This document shows positions 1-5,900 of a DNA stretch of 6,992 nucleotides, piece by piece (the first letter of the stretch is position 1; each line of letters opens with the position of its first letter). The notes below the pieces were generated by a model, which worked only from the letters and a program-made list of their open reading frames with translations, was not told where the DNA came from and did no database searches. Both the position numbers and the translations under genes were made by a program. Origin of the DNA: Candidatus Methanophagales archaeon (GTDB lineage Archaea > Halobacteriota > Syntropharchaeia > Alkanophagales > Methanospirareceae); the NCBI GenBank assembly GCA_014061035.1, contig JACGMN010000011.1:1-6992 (forward strand), written 5' to 3'.

Positions 1-20
1 TCATCTATACTGAAAGTTCA

Positions 21-1265
21 ATGCGAAAGATAATAAGAGACCCTCTGCATGGGTACATTGAATTAGACGAGCTTGCACATGCGATATTAGACACTGTGGA
101 GATGCAGCGGCTGAGGCGGATAAGACAACTTGGTTTCTCTTATTTGGTCTATCCGGGAGCGAATCATACGAGATTTGAGCACTCGCTCGGGGCATACCAC
201 TTGATGAACATTCTGCTTGAAAGGCTAAATGTAGCGAAAGAGGAAGAGCAGGAGCTTCTTGTTGCTTCGTTGATCCATGATACCGGACATGGCCCCTATT
301 CGCACGCGACCGAGCCGCTGATAAAGAAGTTCACGGATAAAGGACATGAAGAGATCGAATCGATGATCTTTGCCGATAGAGATGAAGATAAAGACGCGGA
401 ATCAACAGCACCGACTATTCTGAAAGTCGTCGAAGACTACCGCCTGGATAAGAGAGAGATAATAGGATATATAAAAGGAGAAAAGCAGATTTTTTTTAGA
501 AAAAGGGATTTTTCAAGGGTTTTAAACGGTGAAATAGACATAGACAAGATGGATTATCTGGTCAGGGATTCGTACTACACAGGCGTGGCATACGGTGTTG
601 TTGACAATATAAGGCTTATTCAGGGCTTGGATTTCTTCAAAGGAGAAGTCGTCATAACCGAGAAAGGGATACTACCTGCCGAGTATCTGCTCTTTTCACG
701 GTTATTGATGCAGCCCACTGTTTATAATCATCACACCAGCCGGATAGCACAGTTGATGTTCTTGAATGCACTCGAAGATTTTATTGAATCTATTGAATCT
801 GCTACAACTATAACTATAGCTATGATAAGAAGAATGGACGATTCTGAAATAAACATCGCACTCAGGAATGCAAATAGCTATCCGAAAGAGATAGTGACGC
901 GGATAAACGAGCGGCGGTTATTCAAACGTGCGGTATATACAAAGGTAAACGAGCTGGCAGATGGTCTCGTGGAAGAACTGAGCGAAGAGCGGAGGGTACA
1001 GGAAGTAAAGGAAGAAATAAGCGCACGAGCCGGAGTCGATAAGAAGTATGTACTGGTAGATTTTCAAAAGCCAAAAGGAGATGAGTTAGAGGAAGGTGCG
1101 GCGAAAGTGGTCATTGGGAACGAGTTCAAGAATTTGCGGGAGGTTTCATCGATGGTCTCTCTGCTCAGCAATGCGTTCCAGGAAAACTATAAAATTGGGG
1201 TCTATACTCCTGAAGAGCACAGAGCCGACGTGAAGAGGGTTGCAGAAGGAATATTGCTACGTTAG
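21..1265 (+). CDS. HD-domain phosphohydrolase, SAMHD1/dNTPase-like
   Basis: Predicted metal-dependent phosphohydrolase of 414 residues, probably cytosolic, acting on dNTPs or another nucleotide. The N-terminus (RDPLHGYIEL) is the typical family start. The HD metal site is complete: TRFEH with R51 and H54, H86-D87 in LIHDTGHGPYSH, and D175 in DIDKMDYLVRD. K176, Y179, D183 and Y235/H237 match substrate-site positions of SAMHD1 as I recall them (K312, Y315, D319, Y374/H376). The region after about residue 260 is a helical C-terminal extension with no motif I recognise. No strong ribosome-binding site precedes the ATG. The frame is open to the left edge, but the protein start fits the family, so I keep ATG 21. 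It ends 9 bases before hmgA and is probably co-transcribed. Family assignment is firm; the substrate is inferred and dNTPase activity is not proven for archaeal members of this group. Confidence 0.9.
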   Translation: MRKIIRDPLHGYIELDELAHAILDTVEMQRLRRIRQLGFSYLVYPGANHTRFEHSLGAYHLMNILLERLNVAKEEEQELLVASLIHDTGHGPYSHATEPLIKKFTDKGHEEIESMIFADRDEDKDAESTAPTILKVVEDYRLDKREIIGYIKGEKQIFFRKRDFSRVLNGEIDIDKMDYLVRDSYYTGVAYGVVDNIRLIQGLDFFKGEVVITEKGILPAEYLLFSRLLMQPTVYNHHTSRIAQLMFLNALEDFIESIESATTITIAMIRRMDDSEINIALRNANSYPKEIVTRINERRLFKRAVYTKVNELADGLVEELSEERRVQEVKEEISARAGVDKKYVLVDFQKPKGDELEEGAAKVVIGNEFKNLREVSSMVSLLSNAFQENYKIGVYTPEEHRADVKRVAEGILLR

Positions 1266-1274
1266 CTAAGATAA

Positions 1275-2477
1275 ATGAAAAGATCGGACATATCGGGATT
1301 TTATAAACTGAATCCTGCGGAAAGATTGAAGATCGTAAAGGATTTTGCAGGACTGAGTGATGAAGCGGCAGCAATTCTAAGTAATACTGCTTCTCTTGGA
1401 GATTTAGCAGACCTGATGGTAGAGAACGTTGTTGGTACAATGCCGCTGCCGGTAGGCATTGCCATGAATTTCCTGATCAATGGTAAAGATTATCTGATAC
1501 CAATGGCGATCGAGGAGACTTCAGTCATTGCAGCCGCGAGCAATGCAGCAAAGATGGCACGAACAGGACCTAGAACGAAAGCCGGCGCCGGAACCGGGTT
1601 TCAGACGAGTTCTACGGAACCTGTAATGATCGGGCAAATCCAGCTAATGAACGTTCCTGATCCTTCATCGGCAAAGTTCACTATTCTCGCAAATAAAGAC
1701 CGGATTTTAGAGATTGCAAACGAACAAGACCCCGTGCTCGTGAATCTTGGCGGTGGCGCGAAAGGTCTCGAGGTAAAGGTAATTGATACTGATACGGCTG
1801 CGGGTTCAATGGTGATTATCCATCTTCTGGTAGATGTTAAGGATGCTATGGGCGCAAATGCGGTAAATACGATGGCTGAAGCAGTTGCACCGTTTATTGA
1901 GCAGATCACCGGTGGAAGAGTATATCTAAGAATCATCTCGAACCTTGCAACGCATAGGTTAGTATCTGCGCGAGCGGTCTTTGCGAAGGACGCGATAGGC
2001 GGCGAGGAAACGGTTGATGGAATTATTAATGCATACTTATTCGCGAAGTATGATCCGTATAGATGTGCAACGCATAACAAGGGTATAATGAACGGGATAG
2101 ACGCAGTCGTAATCGCAACTGGCAACGATTTCAGGGCTGTTGAGGCAGGTGCATATACGTATGCGTTCATCACCGGAAAGTATCTTCCATTAACACGGTG
2201 GGAAAAGAACAGAGATAATGATCTGGTTGGAACTATCGAACTACCGCTTGCGGTCGGTATCGTTGGTGGTGCGATCAGGGCTCATCCTACGGCAAAGGTA
2301 AATCTCGAGATACTCGGTGTGAAGACGGCAAACGAGCTCGCTGAGGTCATTGCAGCAGTCGGTCTCGCACAGAACTTCGCAGCACTTCGCGCACTGGCAA
2401 CGGAGGGTATTCAGCGCGGACACATGTCCTTACATGCACGGAACGTTGCAATAGCGGCTGGTGCGGACGGGAAGTAA
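1275..2477 (+). CDS. hmgA: Class II (bacterial-type) HMG-CoA reductase, short C-terminus
   Basis: Reduces HMG-CoA to mevalonate (or the reverse), the committed mevalonate step feeding archaeal isoprenoid lipids. It aligns by eye along its length with Pseudomonas mevalonii HMGR, the class II type enzyme. The active-site set is present: E81 (AIEETS), K269 (ATHNKGIMNG), D285 (ATGND) and H383 (QRGHMSLHARN), equal to E83, K267, D283 and H381. The dimer/substrate segment ENVVGTMPLP is at 50-59. D152 sits where P. mevalonii has D146, linked to NADH preference, so NADH use is possible (inference). A 4-8 residue insertion lies near 97-108. The protein stops at residue 400, about 28 residues before the P. 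mevalonii end, so the C-terminal flap helices that follow the catalytic His are mostly missing. Two stop codons (TAA, TAG) occur in tandem. No clear ribosome-binding site; the 9-base gap to the HD gene suggests coupled translation. Confidence 0.95.
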   Translation: MKRSDISGFYKLNPAERLKIVKDFAGLSDEAAAILSNTASLGDLADLMVENVVGTMPLPVGIAMNFLINGKDYLIPMAIEETSVIAAASNAAKMARTGPRTKAGAGTGFQTSSTEPVMIGQIQLMNVPDPSSAKFTILANKDRILEIANEQDPVLVNLGGGAKGLEVKVIDTDTAAGSMVIIHLLVDVKDAMGANAVNTMAEAVAPFIEQITGGRVYLRIISNLATHRLVSARAVFAKDAIGGEETVDGIINAYLFAKYDPYRCATHNKGIMNGIDAVVIATGNDFRAVEAGAYTYAFITGKYLPLTRWEKNRDNDLVGTIELPLAVGIVGGAIRAHPTAKVNLEILGVKTANELAEVIAAVGLAQNFAALRALATEGIQRGHMSLHARNVAIAAGADGK

Positions 2478-2533
2478 TAGGCTAAAAGCTAAAGGCTAAA
2501 GGCTAAAGGTAATAGGTAAAAGGTAAAAGGTAA
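2478..2533 (+). repeat. Tandem 7-bp repeat array, 8 imperfect units
   Basis: The hmgA-hemB gap is almost entirely eight contiguous 7-base units: TAGGCTA, AAAGCTA, AAGGCTA, AAGGCTA, AAGGTAA, TAGGTAA, AAGGTAA, AAGGTAA. The first four end in GCTA and the last four in GTAA, so it looks like two blocks grown by successive duplication. Most units contain AAGG or AGGT, which resembles part of a Shine-Dalgarno sequence. The array begins directly after the hmgA stop codon and ends four bases before the hemB ATG. Confidence 0.9.
2527..2531 (+). promoter_or_regulatory. hemB ribosome-binding site within the last repeat unit
   Basis: AAGGT in the eighth 7-bp unit lies 6 bases before ATG 2538, good spacing for pairing with the 3' end of 16S rRNA. 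It favours Met1 over the in-frame Met3 at 2544. Upstream units offer further weak copies of the same motif. Confidence 0.6.
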
Positions 2534-2537
2534 ATAG

Positions 2538-3536
2538 ATGTTCATGTTCCCAAGAGTTAGACTGAGGCGATTGAGAAGATGGAGACTGATAAAAGAGACG
2601 CAGATCTCCGTAGATGACCTGATCCTTCCGGTCTTTATAGACGAAACGATAGAAGGAATAGGAAAAAGACCGGTTGAATCTATGCCAGGGCAGTACAGGT
2701 TCTCTATCGAGAGCGCGGTAGAGGAGGTCTCGGAAGCAGAATCGCTCGGTATAAAATCTGTACTCTTGTTCGGAATCCCGGCTCCGGAGAGTAAAGATGA
2801 GAATGGAAGTGGAGCATACAAGAAAGAAGGAGTCATACAGAGGGCGGTTAGAGCGATAAAAAAGGAGCATGAAGACCTCGTTGTTATAACTGATCTATGC
2901 CTCTGTGAGTATACGAGTCATGGACATTGCGGGCTTATAGAGAATGGTATAGTCGCAAACGATCCGACACTGGAAGTGCTGGGAAGAATAGCAGTGAGTC
3001 ATGCTGAAGCAGGTGCGGATATTGTAGCACCGTCAGGGATGATCGACGGGATGGTGAAAGCGATAAGAGAGGAGCTCGACAGTACTGGCTTCACAGATAC
3101 CGCTATAATGTCTTATGCCGCAAAATACAACTCTGCATTATACGGTCCTTTCAGAGAAGCTGCGGACTCAGGGTTCAACCACAAATTCGGTGACCGGAGC
3201 AGCTATCAGATGGACTTTTCTAATGCGAGAGAAGCGCTCAGAGAGATAGAGCTTGACATTGCAGAAGGTGCAGACATCGTAATGGTAAAACCCGCTATTT
3301 TTTATCTTGACATAATTTATAGAGTCAGTGCCAGCTTCGGCTTTAATCTCCCACTTGCCGCTTATAACGTCAGTGGCGAGTATTCAATGATAACCACGGC
3401 ATCGGAGAAGGGTTATTTAAATCGCGAAGAAGTGATGATGGAAGGACTGGTAGCGATAAAGAGAGCAGGTGCTGATCTGATCATCACGTATTTCGCGAAA
3501 GAAGCTGCAAAGCTTTTATCGAGAAATCGCATTTAA
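2538..3536 (+). CDS. hemB: Porphobilinogen synthase (delta-aminolevulinic acid dehydratase)
   Basis: Condenses two 5-aminolevulinate molecules to porphobilinogen, the first common pyrrole step toward siroheme, heme, cobamides and F430. The 332-residue length is normal for the family. The N-terminal arm has the usual start (MFPRVRLRRLRR). The metal-binding cysteine cluster is complete, with D119, C121, C123 and C131 in DLCLCEYTSHGHCG, so this is a zinc-type enzyme. The Schiff-base lysines are K196 (SYAAKYNSALYGPFR) and K251 (MVKPA). DRSSYQMDF at 219-227 is the conserved substrate loop. It is probably the last gene of the HD-hmgA-hemB unit. Its final 21 bases overlap the 3' end of hemD on the other strand, placing two enzymes of the same pathway tail to tail. 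Confidence 0.97.
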   Translation: MFMFPRVRLRRLRRWRLIKETQISVDDLILPVFIDETIEGIGKRPVESMPGQYRFSIESAVEEVSEAESLGIKSVLLFGIPAPESKDENGSGAYKKEGVIQRAVRAIKKEHEDLVVITDLCLCEYTSHGHCGLIENGIVANDPTLEVLGRIAVSHAEAGADIVAPSGMIDGMVKAIREELDSTGFTDTAIMSYAAKYNSALYGPFREAADSGFNHKFGDRSSYQMDFSNAREALREIELDIAEGADIVMVKPAIFYLDIIYRVSASFGFNLPLAAYNVSGEYSMITTASEKGYLNREEVMMEGLVAIKRAGADLIITYFAKEAAKLLSRNRI

Positions 3537-4283
3537 AATCCCCTCAAACGTGTTTTCTTCTGCAATAAAATCGACTCTTATTCCTTCCTCGCTTATAGCT
3601 TCCGCGGTTAAAGCACCAATTGCCGCGATCTTTGCAGTTCTGAATATCTCATCTGCCAGACTTAGCTCTTTAGAGAACCGTAAAAAAAGTTTGAACGTCA
3701 ATGAACTGGTAAAGAGGAGATAGCCTGGTTTATACTTTACTAACATCCAGAAAAGTTCTTTTAATTCGCACAAATCCTTCTCTTTTATCCTGTATATCGC
3801 TATATCTACTACAAAAGCTCTTTTGCTATCCAGAAAAGTTATGAGCCCCTTATTACCTTCCGAGCTCCTGAGGAATACAATTCGCTTATCTTTCACGTGG
3901 ATCGCGTTGAAAATCGACTTTAGACCTGCGGTACTGTAATTGCATTCCGAAGGCATTAAATTCACACGCAATCCTCTCTTCTCAAGCTCTTCTCTCGTCA
4001 TGCTACCAATAGCACAAAGTTTCACACCAGCATTCAGAAATTTCTTCTTCAAATCAATCTTCCCGTCACACATCTCGAACGATCTTCGAACGCCGTTTGC
4101 GCTCGTGAAGACTACTATCTCTACGTCTTCTTCAAAGACCGCTTCGATCTCTTTTACAGCATCGTTCCTATCCACGAGTTCAAATAACGAAAATCCGAAG
4201 AAATCGAAGCCGTGCTTCTCTGTTATCTCCTTCGTACGATGCAGCAAATTCCCTGGTCGAAAAGCCGCTATCTTCCTTCGCAT
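3516..4283 (-). CDS. hemD: Uroporphyrinogen-III synthase
   Basis: Cyclises hydroxymethylbilane with inversion of ring D to give uroporphyrinogen III, two steps after HemB. The family is poorly conserved, but the 255-residue protein has the two-lobe pattern: a first strand-turn MRRKIAAFRPGN, IVVFTSANGV at 56-65, the return YLLFTSSLTFKLFL at 188-201, and a C-terminal KIAAIGALTAEAI-EEGI-VDFIAEENTFEGIL segment typical of HemD. Y164 (AIYRIK) is at the place of the conserved active-site-region tyrosine. The ATG lies close behind its own TATA box and has no ribosome-binding site, so the mRNA is probably leaderless or nearly so. endA lies 82 bases upstream on the same strand, but the private promoter suggests separate expression. 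The 3' end overlaps hemB by 21 bases, so the two transcripts would be antisense at their tails. Confidence 0.9.
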   Translation of the reverse strand: MRRKIAAFRPGNLLHRTKEITEKHGFDFFGFSLFELVDRNDAVKEIEAVFEEDVEIVVFTSANGVRRSFEMCDGKIDLKKKFLNAGVKLCAIGSMTREELEKRGLRVNLMPSECNYSTAGLKSIFNAIHVKDKRIVFLRSSEGNKGLITFLDSKRAFVVDIAIYRIKEKDLCELKELFWMLVKYKPGYLLFTSSLTFKLFLRFSKELSLADEIFRTAKIAAIGALTAEAISEEGIRVDFIAEENTFEGILNAISR

Positions 4284-4295
4284 ATTTATCTTATA

Positions 4296-4318
4296 GTATA
4301 TAAAGTATAACTTCTACC
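4296..4318 (-). promoter_or_regulatory. hemD promoter (TATA box and upstream element)
   Basis: On the - strand this holds GGTAGA followed one base later by GTTATACTTTATATAC, an archaeal TATA box with a possible BRE-side element. The distance to ATG 4283 implies a start site at or very near the start codon. A near-identical 23-base module (one mismatch) recurs at 6252-6274 on the + strand. The 11-mer CACGGTTAGAC lies further upstream in both places (4338-4348 here). Confidence 0.65.
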
Positions 4319-4365
4319 GGTTTCTGTTTTCTTGTATGTCTAACCGTGAACCCTGAACCTTATAG

Positions 4366-5484
4366 TTACAGCTTCATCCGTCCTATACTTATATATTTGA
4401 TATGACTTTTCACCCCTTCTTCTTTTCCTTCTCTTACTTTTTCTCTAAACGCAAATATCATCCGCTTCCGCACGCCATGTGCCAACCGTACCGCGCGTGC
4501 TAATTCAAGCATCGAAAAGAGATGATCATCTGATAGCACATGGATCAAATCCGGTGAATGCCTCTGGTTTAATGCTCTGTACGCCCTGAAATGGGAGCCA
4601 AATTTGAAACCGGTCTTTACTATCTGGCCTTTAACCCGTAAATCATCGTAAACTCTGTACTTATCAATAAAATTGCTCTCGATTGTCGCGGCATGCTCGA
4701 TGAACTGCTCGGAACTCAGCTCCTGTTCCAGCTCTTGCCCCATCGCCGCCACCACCACCAGCAGCTCGTTCTTAATTAAATAAGCAGTTTCAACGAGCGA
4801 TAGCAGTAGCCGGTTCTCCTTCGTTAAATTGCCATAAAAGCCATCCTTATAGAGGTTCACAGCTAAATCCTTATCTGATAGGACTGCTCTATCTCCAAAC
4901 AAAAACGCTTTTGTTTTAGCTCTTCTCATCTTCGTTCTCCCGGCTTCTCTTTTTTGCTTGCGCTCCTCCGCACAATCAAGATCAAACTTTGCTTCCTTCA
5001 CCTCATAGTACGTAATGTCGCTTTCGTCGTCCACAACTGCAATAATCAGCCCTTTTCTCATATTATGCGATAAAACAAGAAGAGCTGCCATATCTCTCAC
5101 TGACAAAATCTCGCGTTCTGATGAAATACGGATGAAGTACCGTGCAGGCTTAGACTTCGCTCCAGACTCAGACTCAGACTCAGACCCAGATCCGGACTCG
5201 GACCCTGTTCCACGAGGATAGAGCAGAAAATAGGCTTCGCCTACCCGCACTGCATAGCCTCGCTCTTTCAGGTCCTTGTAGACGATATATCTCGCTCCGA
5301 AGTTAGGATTGATCTCCAGCGCATGCTTCAAGAACTCTTCAAACGTGAGCTCTGTATCTTTTTCAGTTTTTATTATTATCCTTCCGGTATCGAGCAAAAA
5401 AGCAGCCTCTTCAAGCGATAACGTTAATTTAGCAGCTTCTGGTCTTGAGACTAAAACCTTCTCCCCTGATAGTACTCCGTCCAT
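4366..5484 (-). CDS. endA: tRNA-splicing endonuclease, two-unit fused (homodimeric) type
   Basis: Cuts introns from precursor tRNAs at bulge-helix-bulge sites. The protein is two tandem copies of the EndA fold, as in Archaeoglobus-type homodimeric enzymes. The C-terminal unit is catalytic: YRVYDDLRVKGQIVKTG then FKFGSHFRAY with Y302, RHSPD with H309, and HGVRK with K340, matching the Tyr-His-Lys triad of Methanocaldococcus EndA (Y115, H125, K156; His-Lys spacing of 31 is identical). The Tyr-His loop is three residues shorter. The N-terminal unit keeps the related YIVYKDLKERGYAVRVG (66-82) but lacks the triad, and its matching loop holds a Ser/Glu-rich insert (about 93-110). I start at ATG 5484, giving 372 residues: AGGAAG lies 8 bases upstream and the TATA box predicts initiation near 5500. 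A TTG at 5511 would add nine residues but lies upstream of the predicted transcript start. The next gene downstream is hemD. Confidence 0.93.
   Translation of the reverse strand: MDGVLSGEKVLVSRPEAAKLTLSLEEAAFLLDTGRIIIKTEKDTELTFEEFLKHALEINPNFGARYIVYKDLKERGYAVRVGEAYFLLYPRGTGSESGSGSESESESGAKSKPARYFIRISSEREILSVRDMAALLVLSHNMRKGLIIAVVDDESDITYYEVKEAKFDLDCAEERKQKREAGRTKMRRAKTKAFLFGDRAVLSDKDLAVNLYKDGFYGNLTKENRLLLSLVETAYLIKNELLVVVAAMGQELEQELSSEQFIEHAATIESNFIDKYRVYDDLRVKGQIVKTGFKFGSHFRAYRALNQRHSPDLIHVLSDDHLFSMLELARAVRLAHGVRKRMIFAFREKVREGKEEGVKSHIKYISIGRMKL
5165..5206 (-). repeat. Hexanucleotide repeat inside endA (Ser/Glu-coding)
   Basis: Seven in-frame hexamers on the + strand: GACTCA three times, then GACCCA, GATCCG, GACTCG and GACCCT. 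Read on the coding strand they give alternating Ser, Glu and Gly residues in the non-catalytic half of EndA. The in-frame period of six lets copy number change without breaking the gene. Confidence 0.85.
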
Positions 5485-5492
5485 CTTATTAA

Positions 5493-5530
5493 CTTCCTGG
5501 TTGTGTTGCAAGACCGATTAAAATTATAAA
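5493..5530 (-). promoter_or_regulatory. endA promoter and ribosome-binding site
   Basis: A TATA box, TTTATAAT on the - strand at 5523-5530, is centred about 42 bases before ATG 5484, placing the start site near 5500. AGGAAG at 5493-5498 would then be close to the 5' end of the mRNA, 8 bases before the ATG. The box overlaps the last codons of the possible small ORF upstream. Confidence 0.55.
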
Positions 5531-5694
5531 AAAATCCTGAGGGAAATATCCAATCTTTTAATTACCAACTCTGCCATTTCTATCACCGCTAATAATATTG
5601 GCAAGGAATATATAACTACTTTCTCTTCAGCTTCAATTTTGAGACAAAATTCATTTCCGGTCGCGAGATCAAAAAAATCCCGGAATCCCAGCAT
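5524..5694 (-). CDS. Possible small protein of 56 residues, unrecognised
   Basis: An ATG-initiated frame giving MLGFRDFFDLATGNEF, then CLKIEAEEKVVIYSLP and ILLAVIEMAELVIKRLDISL before a TAA. It is shorter than typical ORF cut-offs. The composition (acidic N-half, then regular hydrophobic and charged residues that could form an amphipathic helix) looks more like coding than random sequence. I do not recognise the family. No good ribosome-binding site is present. A TATA-like TCTATAATTT on the - strand at 5721-5730 lies about 32 bases before the ATG, which would suit a nearly leaderless mRNA. That box falls in the repeat at 5715-5745. The frame is also open upstream of the ATG, so this may instead be the tail of a gene broken by the repeat or intron insertion. 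Confidence 0.35.
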   Translation of the reverse strand: MLGFRDFFDLATGNEFCLKIEAEEKVVIYSLPILLAVIEMAELVIKRLDISLRIFL

Positions 5695-5714
5695 CAAATC
5701 GCTGAAAAAAGAGG

Positions 5715-5745
5715 GAAAATAAATTATAGACCCAGATTAACGCTC
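5715..5745 (+). repeat. Direct repeat copy A (left flank of intron remnant)
   Basis: GAAAATAAATTA at 5715-5726 and CAGATTAACGCT at 5733-5744 recur in the same order and spacing at 6123-6134 and 6141-6152. Over about 31 bases there are only three or four differences. This copy lacks the right-hand half of the element seen at 6131-6250; the sequence next to it is the hairpin and the intron 3' end. Confidence 0.8.
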
Positions 5746-5762
5746 GTGGGCTCCGCCCCACG
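5745..5762. repeat. Hairpin at the intron 3' junction
   Basis: A perfect 6-bp stem (CGTGGG, six-base loop, CCCACG). Its last base, 5762, directly abuts the inferred 3' end of the group II intron at 5763. In copy B of the repeat the corresponding place also holds a GC-rich foldback (6151-6182). Confidence 0.7.
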
Positions 5763-5835
5763 GTAGAGTAGGAGGAGGTCTTTCGACCTCCGTCCCCTCC
5801 TCGAACCGCACGTACGGATTTCCCGTATACGGCTC
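5763..5835 (-). ncRNA. Group II intron domains V and VI
   Basis: Domain V is 5803-5835 read on the - strand: GAGCCGTATACGG, a GAAA-containing loop, and a pairing arm ending GCGGTTC. The AGC catalytic triad at positions 2-4 and the two-base bulge are present. It is 33 bases rather than the common 34: the upper stem has five pairs and a GAAAT five-base loop in place of a GAAA tetraloop, so it may be degenerate. Domain VI follows at 5763-5802, with a perfect 7-bp stem GGAGGTC-GAAA-GACCTCC. CCTACTCTAC at the end puts a bulged A seven bases from the 3' end, the expected branch-point position. Confidence 0.88.
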
Positions 5836-5840
5836 TCCTT

Positions 5841-5861
5841 TCAAACTTTAGGAAAGTTTGA
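5841..5861. repeat. Perfect 9-bp hairpin TCAAACTTT-AGG-AAAGTTTGA
   Basis: A perfect 9-bp inverted repeat with a three-base loop, lying between the maturase fragment and domain V of the intron remnant. It may be part of domain IV, or a separate small palindrome. A similar hairpin lies at 6090-6110. Confidence 0.7.
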
Positions 5862-5900
5862 TCAAAATGCTTCGCTGTTGCCCCATTGCAAGGAGTGAGA

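Noticed and set aside
1165..1440. 91-codon - strand frame across the HD gene-hmgA junction
   Set aside because: Overlaps two confident genes and has no recognisable features.
1601..2173. 190-codon open frame on the - strand inside hmgA
   Set aside because: It is antisense to a well-identified class II HMG-CoA reductase with full catalytic residues; the open frame reflects the codon pattern of that gene.
2489..2870. Two overlapping - strand frames of about 120 codons opposite the start of hemB
   Set aside because: Both run through the 7-bp repeat array and the antisense of hemB; the peptides are low complexity and match no family.
3940..4296. 118-codon frame on the + strand opposite hemD
   Set aside because: Ser/Phe-rich shadow of hemD, which has the conserved family pattern and its own promoter.
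5015..5221. Frame ending in an Asp-Ser-Pro repeat opposite endA
   Set aside because: It is the reverse reading of the hexanucleotide repeat in endA, which is the real gene.
5309..5521. 70-codon + strand frame opposite the 5' end of endA
   Set aside because: Antisense to the N-terminal EndA unit, Ser-rich, no family match.
5745..5762. Rho-independent-like terminator
   Set aside because: The hairpin has only 6 bp and no T run on either side; an archaeal terminator would rest on the T run, which is absent.
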